6,435 nt of DNA from Candidatus Poribacteria bacterium (GTDB lineage Bacteria; Poribacteria; WGA-4E; GCA-2687025). Each line of letters begins with the position of its first letter. Position 1 is the stretch's first letter. Positions 1 through 5,485 of this stretch are shown here, one piece after another. Below the pieces are notes generated by a model. That model saw only the letters and a program-made list of their open reading frames with translations. It had not been told where the DNA came from and ran no database searches. The position numbers were made by a program, and so were the translations under genes. The stretch lies in assembly GCA_027625215.1 (NCBI GenBank), contig JAQBWJ010000139.1:1-6435 (forward strand), in the 5' to 3' direction.

Positions 1-417
1 CGCCCACGCGCCACCGACGCTGCCTCGCCACGAGAGCCGTCCGTCGTTGTTGATGAACAGGGTGTCGTTCGTGCCGCCCGTTCGATGCGAACGGAACAAC
101 TGTTGCCACAGGTTGCCCGTTCGAGCCGGATTGAGCCAGAGAGTCAGCGTGAACGATTCATGGAAGATTTCGCCCGATAGCGTGTCGGACGCGGTCAGCG
201 CAACGCGACTGGCGCTGAACGACAAGGCATCGCCGAACTTTCCGGCGACGACTTTGGGGGCGGCTTCCATCGTGCCGTCGTTCCCATTGCCGGAGCCGTC
301 CGCAACGATGTCGCCGTTGATGTCGTCGAACGTCATCAACAGAATGGGGTCCGCGAACGCGAGAATCGGCGCGACGAGAAGGGTGATCGCTGTCCATCGT
401 ATTAGCGTGTGAATCAT
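1..417 (-). CDS. Secreted LamG-domain (concanavalin A-like) protein, 3' part cut by window edge
   Basis: Reading the minus strand from an ATG at 417 gives 139 uninterrupted codons up to base 1, so the C-terminus lies outside the window. Residues 1-22 look like a Sec signal peptide (basic start, hydrophobic core TLLVAPILAFA, likely cleavage after AFA). The mature part opens with MTFDDINGD and DGSGNGNDGTM, then KFGDALSF and FTLTLWLNP. This is the usual N-terminal half of a LamG / pentraxin-like jelly-roll: first strand, Asp-rich loop, K-F-G-x-A-L-x-F strand, and the 'sWv.p' strand. The family binds glycans or acts as an adhesive or accessory module outside the cytoplasm; the ligand cannot be told here. 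A Shine-Dalgarno AAAGGAG ends 11 nt before the ATG, supporting this start. It follows another LamG gene on the same strand after 99 bp. Family call fairly sure; function unknown. Confidence 0.85.
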   Translation of the reverse strand, partial: MIHTLIRWTAITLLVAPILAFADPILLMTFDDINGDIVADGSGNGNDGTMEAAPKVVAGKFGDALSFSASRVALTASDTLSGEIFHESFTLTLWLNPARTGNLWQQLFRSHRTGGTNDTLFINNDGRLSWRGSVGGAWA

Positions 418-463
418 GCTTCGGATCGCTCCTTTGCGTGTTTCTCTGTCACGAACATGAAAC

Positions 464-495
464 GAGGTGAGGCGGAGCCGTTTCCGCCTCACCTC
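464..495 (-). terminator. Perfect 13-bp stem-loop between the two LamG genes
   Basis: Bases 464-476 (GAGGTGAGGCGGA) pair perfectly with 483-495, leaving a 6-nt loop at 477-482. On the minus strand the hairpin begins 21 nt past the stop codon of the upstream LamG gene and ends 46 nt before the next start codon. The bases after the stem (GTTTCATGTTCG) are not a strong U-tract, so it is a weak intrinsic terminator at best. It could equally be a 3'-end-stabilising or attenuating hairpin that separates expression of the two genes. The stem is directly visible; the role is inferred. Confidence 0.55.
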
Positions 496-516
496 TCTCA
501 CGATATCGAGCGACAC

Positions 517-1290
517 CTACTTTTTGAGGGTCGCCCACGTCGTCGAAACTTTTCCAGCGGGATCAACGCTCAACGTAATGCCCTTGGAAATGTCGCGGAT
601 GTCGCCGTCGGACAGTACTTTGTTCGACACGAACACCTCGTCCAGCGACCCCGTGTAGGCGGACGCTTTCGCGCTCCGACGCCAACCAATGGTCAACGCC
701 TGAATGTTGAACGTGCCTTGACCCGCCACTGTCGCTTCCTTGTTGCCGTTCAGGTAAAAGCCCGCTTCGGCTCCGTCGTACGTCCAAACGACGTGCTGCC
801 ATGTGTCGAGCGCGACAACGACTGCGGAATCGTGGTCTTTCACCCAGTAGGTCGTGAAGACGAGTTGCGTGTCGTGGAACCCGACCTTCCATGCCGAGTT
901 TGCTTCGGCGTTGGACAACCCGTCCATTTCAACGAGCGATGTCCATGTCGGCAGCGCCTCCGGGCTTACCCACGCGCCGACGGTGATCTTGTCGGTGAAC
1001 CCGGCAAGAACTTCGTCTTTCAACACTTCGAACGCCGTTGCGCCGTCGAAATGCAGCCCTTTCCCGAACTTACCGTTCACCCAGTCCGCGTTGCCCGCCA
1101 CAAGGTCCATGTCGTGACCGTATTGGGAGTGGTCGACAATCTTGTTGCCGGAACCCTCGTCGAACGTGGCGAGAAACACGATGTCGTCGGGCGGCGACGA
1201 CCAGACGATCTGAGAGACGGCGTCGCGCGCAACGGCGACGGTCAGGTAGAGTGAAAGGCAGACGATCACGAACATTCGTGCGTTTCTCAT
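517..1290 (-). CDS. Secreted LamG-domain (concanavalin A-like) protein, 257 aa
   Basis: A complete protein. Residues 1-21 are a likely signal peptide (MRNAR then a hydrophobic run, cleavage near VAVA|RD), so it is exported. Residues about 36-235 form one LamG_3-type jelly-roll: FLATFDEGSGNKIVDHS (39-55), WVNGKFGKGLHFDG (70-83), ITVGAWVSPE (102-111), DTWQHVVWTYDG (162-173), GFYLNGNKEAT (177-187), TIGWRR (200-205) and YTGSLDEVFVSNKVLSDGDI (212-231). These match the successive conserved strands of the family. A short tail (GITLSVDPAGKVSTTW) follows. No catalytic domain is fused to it, so it is probably a surface or matrix carbohydrate/protein-binding protein; the ligand is unknown. GAAGGGGG lies about 8 nt before the ATG and supports the start. 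It is the first gene of a same-strand LamG pair; a palindrome sits in its leader (1314-1331). Confidence 0.88.
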   Translation of the reverse strand: MRNARMFVIVCLSLYLTVAVARDAVSQIVWSSPPDDIVFLATFDEGSGNKIVDHSQYGHDMDLVAGNADWVNGKFGKGLHFDGATAFEVLKDEVLAGFTDKITVGAWVSPEALPTWTSLVEMDGLSNAEANSAWKVGFHDTQLVFTTYWVKDHDSAVVVALDTWQHVVWTYDGAEAGFYLNGNKEATVAGQGTFNIQALTIGWRRSAKASAYTGSLDEVFVSNKVLSDGDIRDISKGITLSVDPAGKVSTTWATLKK

Positions 1291-1313
1291 GAACCAAGCC
1301 CCCTTCGATTGGG

Positions 1314-1331
1314 CGTCGATAGGAATCGACG
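1314..1331. promoter_or_regulatory. 18-bp palindrome in the leader of the LamG gene
   Basis: CGTCGAT (1314-1320) and ATCGACG (1325-1331) are perfect inverted repeats around AGGA. The palindrome lies 23 bp upstream of the LamG start codon at 1290, inside the 287-bp divergent gap to the membrane-protein gene at 1578. It could be an operator or a 5'-UTR hairpin. No convincing -35/-10 pair was found beside it, and 7-bp arms can occur by chance, so the role is open. The rest of the gap (1332-1577) shows no recognisable element. Confidence 0.3.
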
Positions 1332-1577
1332 AGAATTAACCGAACACGGGTCCGACGCTAGGCGAGTGTGACGTCGAATAGGTCGTGCTGGCAGTGTCAC
1401 GGATGGCGTTCAAGACTCCCAAAATCCCGATCGCCCTGTGTGTCCTAATCGGAATTCGCGTGCATCCCCCGCCGGATCATGCCACGATGTCCCCCATCAG
1501 CCGATCCCGCGACCTCCGATTTAACGTCAGTTTGAATCGCAAATTGCGCCCCGTCAAGTCGAATTGTCATTTCATCG

Positions 1578-2171
1578 ATGAATACGCCGAGCCATATCAT
1601 CGTAAACTTGGTCGCGTTGGGCAGGAAAGACGCGCCTGAACGCCACGTTCCGCTCGCGCTCGGCGCGGTGACGCCAGACGCCGCGATGTTCGTTTTCTAC
1701 ATCGTCGAAAAGTTCGTACGGCAATTCCCGGACGGGGTGATCTGGTCGGAGCGTTATTACGCCGAAGGGTGGCAATCGACGTTCGATCTGTTCAATTCCA
1801 TTCCATTGGTCGGGTTCGGATTGCTGATCGCCGTCGCGCTGAAGCGGGACTGGTGGAAGTGGTTCACCCTGAGCATGGGTACGCACACGCTTTTCGACCT
1901 ACCGCTGCACCACGACGACGCGCACCGCCACTTCTACCCGTTCTTCGACTGGCGGTTCGAGAGCCCCGTCTCCTATTGGGACCCCAATCATTACGGACAG
2001 GTCGTCGCGCTGATGGAAGCCGCCGCGACGCTCGGATGCAGCGTCGTGTTGTGGAGGCGGCTCCGGTGGAAGGTCGGCAAGGTCGCGGTGATCGGCGTCA
2101 ACGTCCTATATGTCGCCGTATACGTCGCGCTCTATGTGTTGGGGACGCTCGGTCACACGCACTCCAGGTAA
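1578..2171 (+). CDS. Polytopic membrane protein with HHDDAHRH block, possible membrane metal-dependent hydrolase (YdjM/DUF457-like)
   Basis: A 197-aa protein starting MNTPSHIIVN. Hydrophobic, probably membrane-spanning stretches lie near residues 26-47, 72-90, 94-110, 142-159 and 168-191. Candidate metal ligands are H6, D34 (in VTPDAAMF), H103, D107 and the cluster HHDDAHRH at 111-118, followed by DWRFESPVSYWDPNHYGQ (124-141). An N-terminal TPSH, a 'TPD' after the first hydrophobic segment, and a later H-x3-D in a membrane segment recall the YdjM/DUF457 inner-membrane metal-hydrolase (PLC-like) families. From memory, similar proteins of this length occur as conserved hypotheticals in cyanobacteria. 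No substrate can be named. No Shine-Dalgarno precedes the ATG, so it may be leaderless or weakly translated. It is a single-gene unit whose last 19 bp overlap the convergent PhyH gene. Coding status is confident; the hydrolase idea is tentative. Confidence 0.8.
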   Translation: MNTPSHIIVNLVALGRKDAPERHVPLALGAVTPDAAMFVFYIVEKFVRQFPDGVIWSERYYAEGWQSTFDLFNSIPLVGFGLLIAVALKRDWWKWFTLSMGTHTLFDLPLHHDDAHRHFYPFFDWRFESPVSYWDPNHYGQVVALMEAAATLGCSVVLWRRLRWKVGKVAVIGVNVLYVAVYVALYVLGTLGHTHSR

Positions 2172-2920
2172 GACCTCCCGATGATCTGCCGGAACTCCGG
2201 CTTGTTCGGGCGCGTGTAGACGCACTTCGCGTCCATGTAGTGCAGTTGCATCGCGCGGCGACGAAGCGGCGAGACGTTCGGCTCCGTGCCGTGCAGCGTC
2301 AGCCCGTGAAACAGCAGCGCGTCGCCCGACTCCAGTTCAACGGGAACGGGATCGTCTTTCAATATAGGATGGTCAAGCAATATCCCGAAATCTTTGAAAA
2401 ACCCGTCCACCTCGACGTTTTCATGGTGAATCAACTCGTGGTGCGAGCCGGGATAGACCAGCATGCAGCCGTTCTCGCGCGTCGCCGGATCAAGGGCGAT
2501 CCATAAGCCGACGACGTTTGTCGGCTCAATCGGAAAATAGGCGCAGTCTTGATGCCACGTCTTGCGCGACCCGATAAACGGCGGTTTGAGCAACGCCATG
2601 TCCTGCAACATCTTCACATCGTCGCCGAGCAGGTCGCGCGTCACTTCCTTGATTCGTTCCGTTTCCACCAACCGCGTCAGCGTGTCACTGTGCGGAACGT
2701 ACCCCATCAGTTTTCGGACGGACAACTCCTTCGACTCAACCGACGTGTCGCCTTGACGCACCGCGTACTCGATCTGCACGCCGATCCGTTCCGCGTTGGG
2801 TGATTCGCCGCAGATGACCGCCGATATCTCTCGTTTCGCGTCCTCGACCTCCAGCGCCGAGTAGAGTCCGCGTTCCACATAATAACCGCCGCGCTCGAAC
2901 TGTTTGCGTCGTTCCGTCAT
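2153..2920 (-). CDS. PhyH-family Fe(II)/2-oxoglutarate-dependent dioxygenase, 255 aa
   Basis: Phytanoyl-CoA dioxygenase (PhyH) superfamily. These cytoplasmic enzymes hydroxylate small organic substrates using Fe(II), O2 and 2-oxoglutarate. The double-stranded beta-helix core carries all expected residues. The first iron ligands are H123 and D125 in TWHQDCAYF; ENGCMLVYPGSHH (149-161) is the characteristic strand-turn; the distal ligand is H210 in LTLHGTEPN. R221, 11 residues after it, is placed like the 2-oxoglutarate-binding Arg of human PhyH. The length is normal for bacterial members. The start chosen is the ATG at 2920, because GAGGG lies 7 nt upstream and the protein then opens MTERRKQFERGGYYVERGLYS, the typical N-terminal 'F...GY..v...' element. 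The open frame continues to an ATG at 3004, but those 28 residues look non-coding. The substrate is unknown; the family is often expanded in Poribacteria. It is a single gene with no operon partner. Confidence 0.92.
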   Translation of the reverse strand: MTERRKQFERGGYYVERGLYSALEVEDAKREISAVICGESPNAERIGVQIEYAVRQGDTSVESKELSVRKLMGYVPHSDTLTRLVETERIKEVTRDLLGDDVKMLQDMALLKPPFIGSRKTWHQDCAYFPIEPTNVVGLWIALDPATRENGCMLVYPGSHHELIHHENVEVDGFFKDFGILLDHPILKDDPVPVELESGDALLFHGLTLHGTEPNVSPLRRRAMQLHYMDAKCVYTRPNKPEFRQIIGRSYLECV

Positions 2921-3047
2921 CAGATTTCCCTCTCGCGTCGTTCCGATGGCGACAGAATACCATCGGGTCGTGCCGTTTGCCACCGTGATGAATATCGGCA
3001 ACAATCGTCAGTGTGACCGCCGCCCCCATGACAAATCGAAATGGCGC

Positions 3048-3506
3048 ATGAATCTGCAAACGGTTCTCGAAAAGGTATGGAAGCCCGCCCCGCGTTCTCG
3101 TCGTATTCGACGCGAGCGGATTGGGAAGGAACTGTACGTTTCGTGCCCGATGGTCGAAGGGTTCATGCGGAAGAGCGGCGACTGCGCCAAATGCGAGTTC
3201 AACGTCGGCGAACAGAAACGCGGCGCGCGCGTCGTGCAACTATGCGGGCACGGCGTCAAAGCGCCTCGTCAAGTCCCCGCATGGATCGTCCGTCTGAGCA
3301 ACTGGTTCAAGAAACTTCCGCTTCCTCAGGAGTACGTTTCGGCGCGTTTTCAGTGGCAGCGTCGGGGCGCGCGACCCGTTTCCAAGATCAAACGCCGCCA
3401 TCAGGAACGGGTACGCAAACAGGAGCTCAAACGCGCCGACCGCCGCCGAGCCCGCGACCTTCGCACCAAAACGCGCGACGAACGCCACCGCCGACAAGCG
3501 ACATAG
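3048..3506 (+). CDS. Small basic protein with a Cys4 putative zinc knuckle, unknown function
   Basis: A 152-aa protein in a frame whose codons end mostly in C or G like its neighbours, although all six frames here are fairly open. Four cysteines (C33, C46, C49, C66) are spaced C-x12-C-x2-C-x16-C. They sit in VSCPMVEGFM, SGDCAKCEFNVG and VVQLCGHG, the layout of small zinc-knuckle segments found in many short bacterial and archaeal proteins. The C-terminal third (residues 101-152) is extremely basic, with 22 Arg/Lys in 52 residues and probable helix. Zinc-dependent nucleic-acid or ribosome binding is therefore a reasonable guess, but not shown. The start is uncertain: the ATG at 3048 has no Shine-Dalgarno. 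In-frame ATGs at 2988, 2946 and 2904 would extend the protein, the last two into or beside the divergent PhyH leader. Its stop codon is 4 bp from the convergent TPR gene's stop. I do not recognise a named family. Confidence 0.65.
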   Translation: MNLQTVLEKVWKPAPRSRRIRRERIGKELYVSCPMVEGFMRKSGDCAKCEFNVGEQKRGARVVQLCGHGVKAPRQVPAWIVRLSNWFKKLPLPQEYVSARFQWQRRGARPVSKIKRRHQERVRKQELKRADRRRARDLRTKTRDERHRRQAT

Positions 3507-3510
3507 CCGC

Positions 3511-3912
3511 CTATCCCGCCTGATACTGCGTCAGCAGCGACGTAAACTTGGAATGCAATTTGTAGGGTTGAAACGCGGGGTCTTCCGCTAACGCCTCCAA
3601 CAGAAACGGGAGGCTCCCGTCCGCCTTCGCCATTTCCAACGTCCGTCCGAGGTACTCGACGGCGGGCTCCAACTGCCCGTATTCGAGCGCGACAAGCGTT
3701 GCGTTGAAGTGGGCGGGCGCGTCGTCGGGAGGAAGTGCGGTAATCGCTTGAAAGTCCTCGCGGTCGCGCAACGCTTCCGTTCGCGGGTCGAACAGCGCGT
3801 TCGGCACCCACATCGGCTCCGTTTCGAGCGTCTGCTTCAACGAGTTTATTGCGAGTTCAAACTCGCCGTCGGCGGCGTACGTCTCGACGAGTTCCGCGAT
3901 CAGATGCCACAT
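3511..3912 (-). CDS. Short TPR-like protein (C-terminal TPR fragment?), start uncertain
   Basis: From the ATG at 3912 the product is 133 aa. Residues 1-33 fit one TPR (W2, L4, Y12, G16, F18, A21-I22, P33). Residues 61-95 resemble a second, degenerate repeat. After each comes a motif like those that close TPR arrays: FDPRTEALRDREDFQAI (41-57) and EDPAFQPYKLHSKFTSLL (110-127). TPRs mediate protein-protein contacts; no partner is visible. No signal peptide or membrane segment is seen from this start. The 5' end is unclear: no start has a good Shine-Dalgarno. A GTG at 3927 (GAGAAAG just upstream) or an ATG at 4083 are alternatives. The frame stays open to 4572, but beyond about 4225 it is merely antisense to the oxidoreductase gene. 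Because the TPR begins right at the start, this may be the surviving 3' end of a longer TPR gene. Confidence 0.65.
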   Translation of the reverse strand: MWHLIAELVETYAADGEFELAINSLKQTLETEPMWVPNALFDPRTEALRDREDFQAITALPPDDAPAHFNATLVALEYGQLEPAVEYLGRTLEMAKADGSLPFLLEALAEDPAFQPYKLHSKFTSLLTQYQAG

Positions 3913-4225
3913 GCGGTTTGCGTTCACGCGCTTTCTCAGAGGACGCGGTGGTTTGGTGGTCGTTTGGCGAACGGTCGTTACGATACCGTAGTCGATGCGT
4001 TCGCGCAAATTGTTTTGGTTGGACGAGAGTGCGGCAGGGTAGAACGACGTGAACGGTTCACCCGACATCGACAAAACGACCATGTTCTTTTGGGGTGAAG
4101 GAGTTTTCCCCTCCACTGATACAAATCGCGCATCAACCGCCGTTGCGCGAGCCGCCGCCTCGTGCCATGATCCATGAACCGTGACGACCGTATTTGCGAC
4201 AGACGCACGAATGGGAGAGCCGAGA
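3913..4225. other. Divergent intergenic region between the TPR-like gene and the oxidoreductase gene
   Basis: About 313 bp with no gene I can support. Codon choice here is less GC3-biased than in the flanking genes. The minus-strand frame of the TPR gene remains open through it, so part could be its N-terminus (alternative ATG at 4083). One weak sigma-70-like pair faces the TPR gene on the minus strand: TTGCGC (4003-4008), a 17-bp spacer, and TATCGT (3980-3985). If real, it excludes the 4083 start. No clear promoter for the plus-strand oxidoreductase was found. No RNA gene, repeat or strong hairpin stands out. Confidence 0.4.
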
Positions 4226-5200
4226 ATGGCTGAGATTCGATTTGGAATCGTTGGACTGGGCATGGGGATGAACCGCGCCCGCCAAGTCCACCAGACGGAA
4301 GGCGCGAAACTGACCGCCGTCTGCGATTTGGATGCCGGACGCCTCGAACGCGCCAAAGGCGACTTCGACTGCGCGACCCATACCGAGTACTCCGAAATGC
4401 TCGACCGCGACGACGTGGATGTCGTCTGGATCATGCTGCCGAGCGGACTGCACGCGCAGTTCGGCGTGCAAGCGGCGGCGGCGGGCAAACATGTGGCGAC
4501 CACGAAGCCGATGGACGTGTCGCTCGAAGCGTGCGACGCGCTCATCAAGGCAACGGACGCCAACAACGTCAAACTGTGGATCGACTTTGAAGAGCGCTAC
4601 CGTCCCGCCAACCGAAAGATCAAGAAGGCGATTGACGACGGCGCGCTTGGTCAGTTGGTCTTGGGCGAAATCCGACTGAAATGGTGGCGAGGGGCGGGTT
4701 ATTATCACGGCTGGCACGGCACCTGGAAACTGGACGGCGGAGGCTCGTTGGCGAACCAGGGAGTTCACCAACTCGACCTGCTTCAGTGGTTCATGGGTGA
4801 AGTGGCGTCCGTGTACGGGCACTTCGGCATCTACGGCGGCGAGGAGCACAAGGAGGTCGAAACGGAAGACCTCGTGCACGCGCACGTCAAGTTCAAGAAC
4901 GGCTCGCTCGGCGCGATTTTGACGACGACGACCTGCCCGAAACATCAGCAAACGCAGGTTCAGGTGCACGGCACGAAAGGCGTCGTCGGCACGGGTCCCG
5001 ACGTGTGGGAGTTTGTCGATGAAGGCGTCGATGTGCAGATCGAAGACGGCCCCCGCAACACGACCGAAGACGTGCTTCGCGTCTTGAACGAAGGCGGCGA
5101 ACCGACCTGCGGCGGACTCGAAGGACGCCGCACCGTCGAACTGTTCAACGCCGTGTACGCCTCCGGTCGCGCGGGCAAGGAAGTGTCGATCCCGCTCTAA
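4226..5200 (+). CDS. Gfo/Idh/MocA-family NAD(P)-dependent oxidoreductase, 324 aa
   Basis: A cytoplasmic sugar/polyol-type dehydrogenase of the glucose-fructose oxidoreductase / inositol dehydrogenase / MocA family. Residues 1-120 are the Rossmann half: the glycine-rich loop FGIVGLGMGMN (6-16), AVCDLDAGRLERA (31-43) after strand 2, and VVWIMLPSGLHAQ (66-78). The usual EKP motif reads TTKP, with conserved K94. The C-terminal half has LWIDFEERYRPANRKIKKAI (117-136), then GGGSLANQGVHQLDLLQWFMG (171-191). This carries the catalytic-type H181; N177 occupies the place often held by Asp, a variant common in sugar oxidoreductases. The length is normal and the gene intact. The substrate is undetermined. 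The start is the ATG at 4226, with GGGAGAG 6 nt upstream and the protein opening MAEIRFGIVG; an in-frame ATG at 4181 would add 15 non-homologous-looking residues. It is monocistronic, ending in a strong terminator at 5232-5268. Confidence 0.93.
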   Translation: MAEIRFGIVGLGMGMNRARQVHQTEGAKLTAVCDLDAGRLERAKGDFDCATHTEYSEMLDRDDVDVVWIMLPSGLHAQFGVQAAAAGKHVATTKPMDVSLEACDALIKATDANNVKLWIDFEERYRPANRKIKKAIDDGALGQLVLGEIRLKWWRGAGYYHGWHGTWKLDGGGSLANQGVHQLDLLQWFMGEVASVYGHFGIYGGEEHKEVETEDLVHAHVKFKNGSLGAILTTTTCPKHQQTQVQVHGTKGVVGTGPDVWEFVDEGVDVQIEDGPRNTTEDVLRVLNEGGEPTCGGLEGRRTVELFNAVYASGRAGKEVSIPL

Positions 5201-5231
5201 ACGAGCGCTCTCATCTCGAACCCTTGACGTT

Positions 5232-5268
5232 AAGAGGGACGGTCAATCGCCGTTCCTCTTTTCGTTTT
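5232..5268 (+). terminator. Intrinsic (Rho-independent) terminator of the oxidoreductase gene
   Basis: The stem arms AAGAGGGACGG (5232-5242) and CCGTTCCTCTT (5250-5260) pair over 11 bp, with one G-U pair (5238 with 5254) and a 7-nt loop. A T-rich run TTCGTTTT (5261-5268) follows directly. The hairpin begins 31 bp after the stop codon at 5200. It therefore ends the oxidoreductase transcript and separates it from the amt promoter. All the hallmarks of a plus-strand intrinsic terminator are present. Confidence 0.85.
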
Positions 5269-5294
5269 CCTCCCCGATTCCTCCATCATTCCTT

Positions 5295-5311
5295 TGCTTG
5301 AAAATTAGGCA
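5295..5311. promoter_or_regulatory. Putative NtrC-type enhancer site upstream of amt
   Basis: The 17-bp sequence TGCTTGAAAATTAGGCA has TGC and GCA arms exactly 11 bp apart and an AAAAT centre. The enteric NtrC consensus TGCACTAAAATGGTGCA has the same arms, spacing and centre; 11 of 17 positions agree. Its centre lies about 131 bp before the predicted sigma-54 transcription start of amt, a normal distance for an enhancer site. The inner half-site bases (ACT/GGT) do not match, and only one such site was found, so this is a good candidate rather than a proven site. Confidence 0.5.
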
Positions 5312-5407
5312 AGTTTTCGCCCGCTTATTTGGCATCGCCGCGTGCGCCGGATTCCGCGCGCCTCGCTAAAACCGCTCGACACCTTGCTTTCGCCGATAGC
5401 GTCGGTT

Positions 5408-5423
5408 TGGCACATGCCTTGCT
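5408..5423 (+). promoter_or_regulatory. Sigma-54 (RpoN) -24/-12 promoter of amt
   Basis: TGGCAC (5408-5413), five bases, then TTGCT (5419-5423) matches the sigma-54 consensus TGGCACG-N4-TTGCW at all but the final G of the first box. The invariant GG (5409-5410) and GC (5421-5422) are 10 bp apart, as required. The predicted transcription start is near 5434, giving a leader of about 52 nt before the ATG at 5486. Sigma-54 promoters with NtrC-type activators are the classical control of ammonium-transporter and glutamine synthetase genes, so the location fits the downstream gene. Confidence 0.85.
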
Positions 5424-5485
5424 CATCGCGCCGCGTGACTATCTCATTTCGACAAAGTTGCTTGAGCGGGAGGAAGGTGTTTCCG

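Noticed and set aside
409..1254. Long plus-strand ORF of 281 codons
   Set aside because: It is antisense to the LamG gene, whose minus-strand reading has a signal peptide, a ribosome site and all LamG motifs. The plus reading is Arg/Val-rich with no domain, an effect of GC-biased codon use.
2736..3259. Minus-strand ORFs opposite the start of the Cys4 gene and in the PhyH leader
   Set aside because: They show no domain, and they overlap the better-supported PhyH start with its ribosome site and the Cys4 coding frame.
3928..4572. Upstream extension of the TPR reading frame to an ATG at 4572
   Set aside because: Most of it is antisense to the oxidoreductase gene and reads as low-complexity Ser/Thr/Ala without TPR features. 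Only the part from about 3912-3927 down is supported.
4133..4969. Long minus-strand ORF of 278 codons
   Set aside because: It lies opposite the oxidoreductase gene, whose Rossmann and GGG..H motifs are unambiguous. The antisense product shows no recognisable domain.
5344..5359. GCGC...GCGC imperfect dyad as a second NtrC site
   Set aside because: It lacks the TGC-N11-GCA arms and A/T centre, and GC-rich dyads are expected by chance in this base composition.
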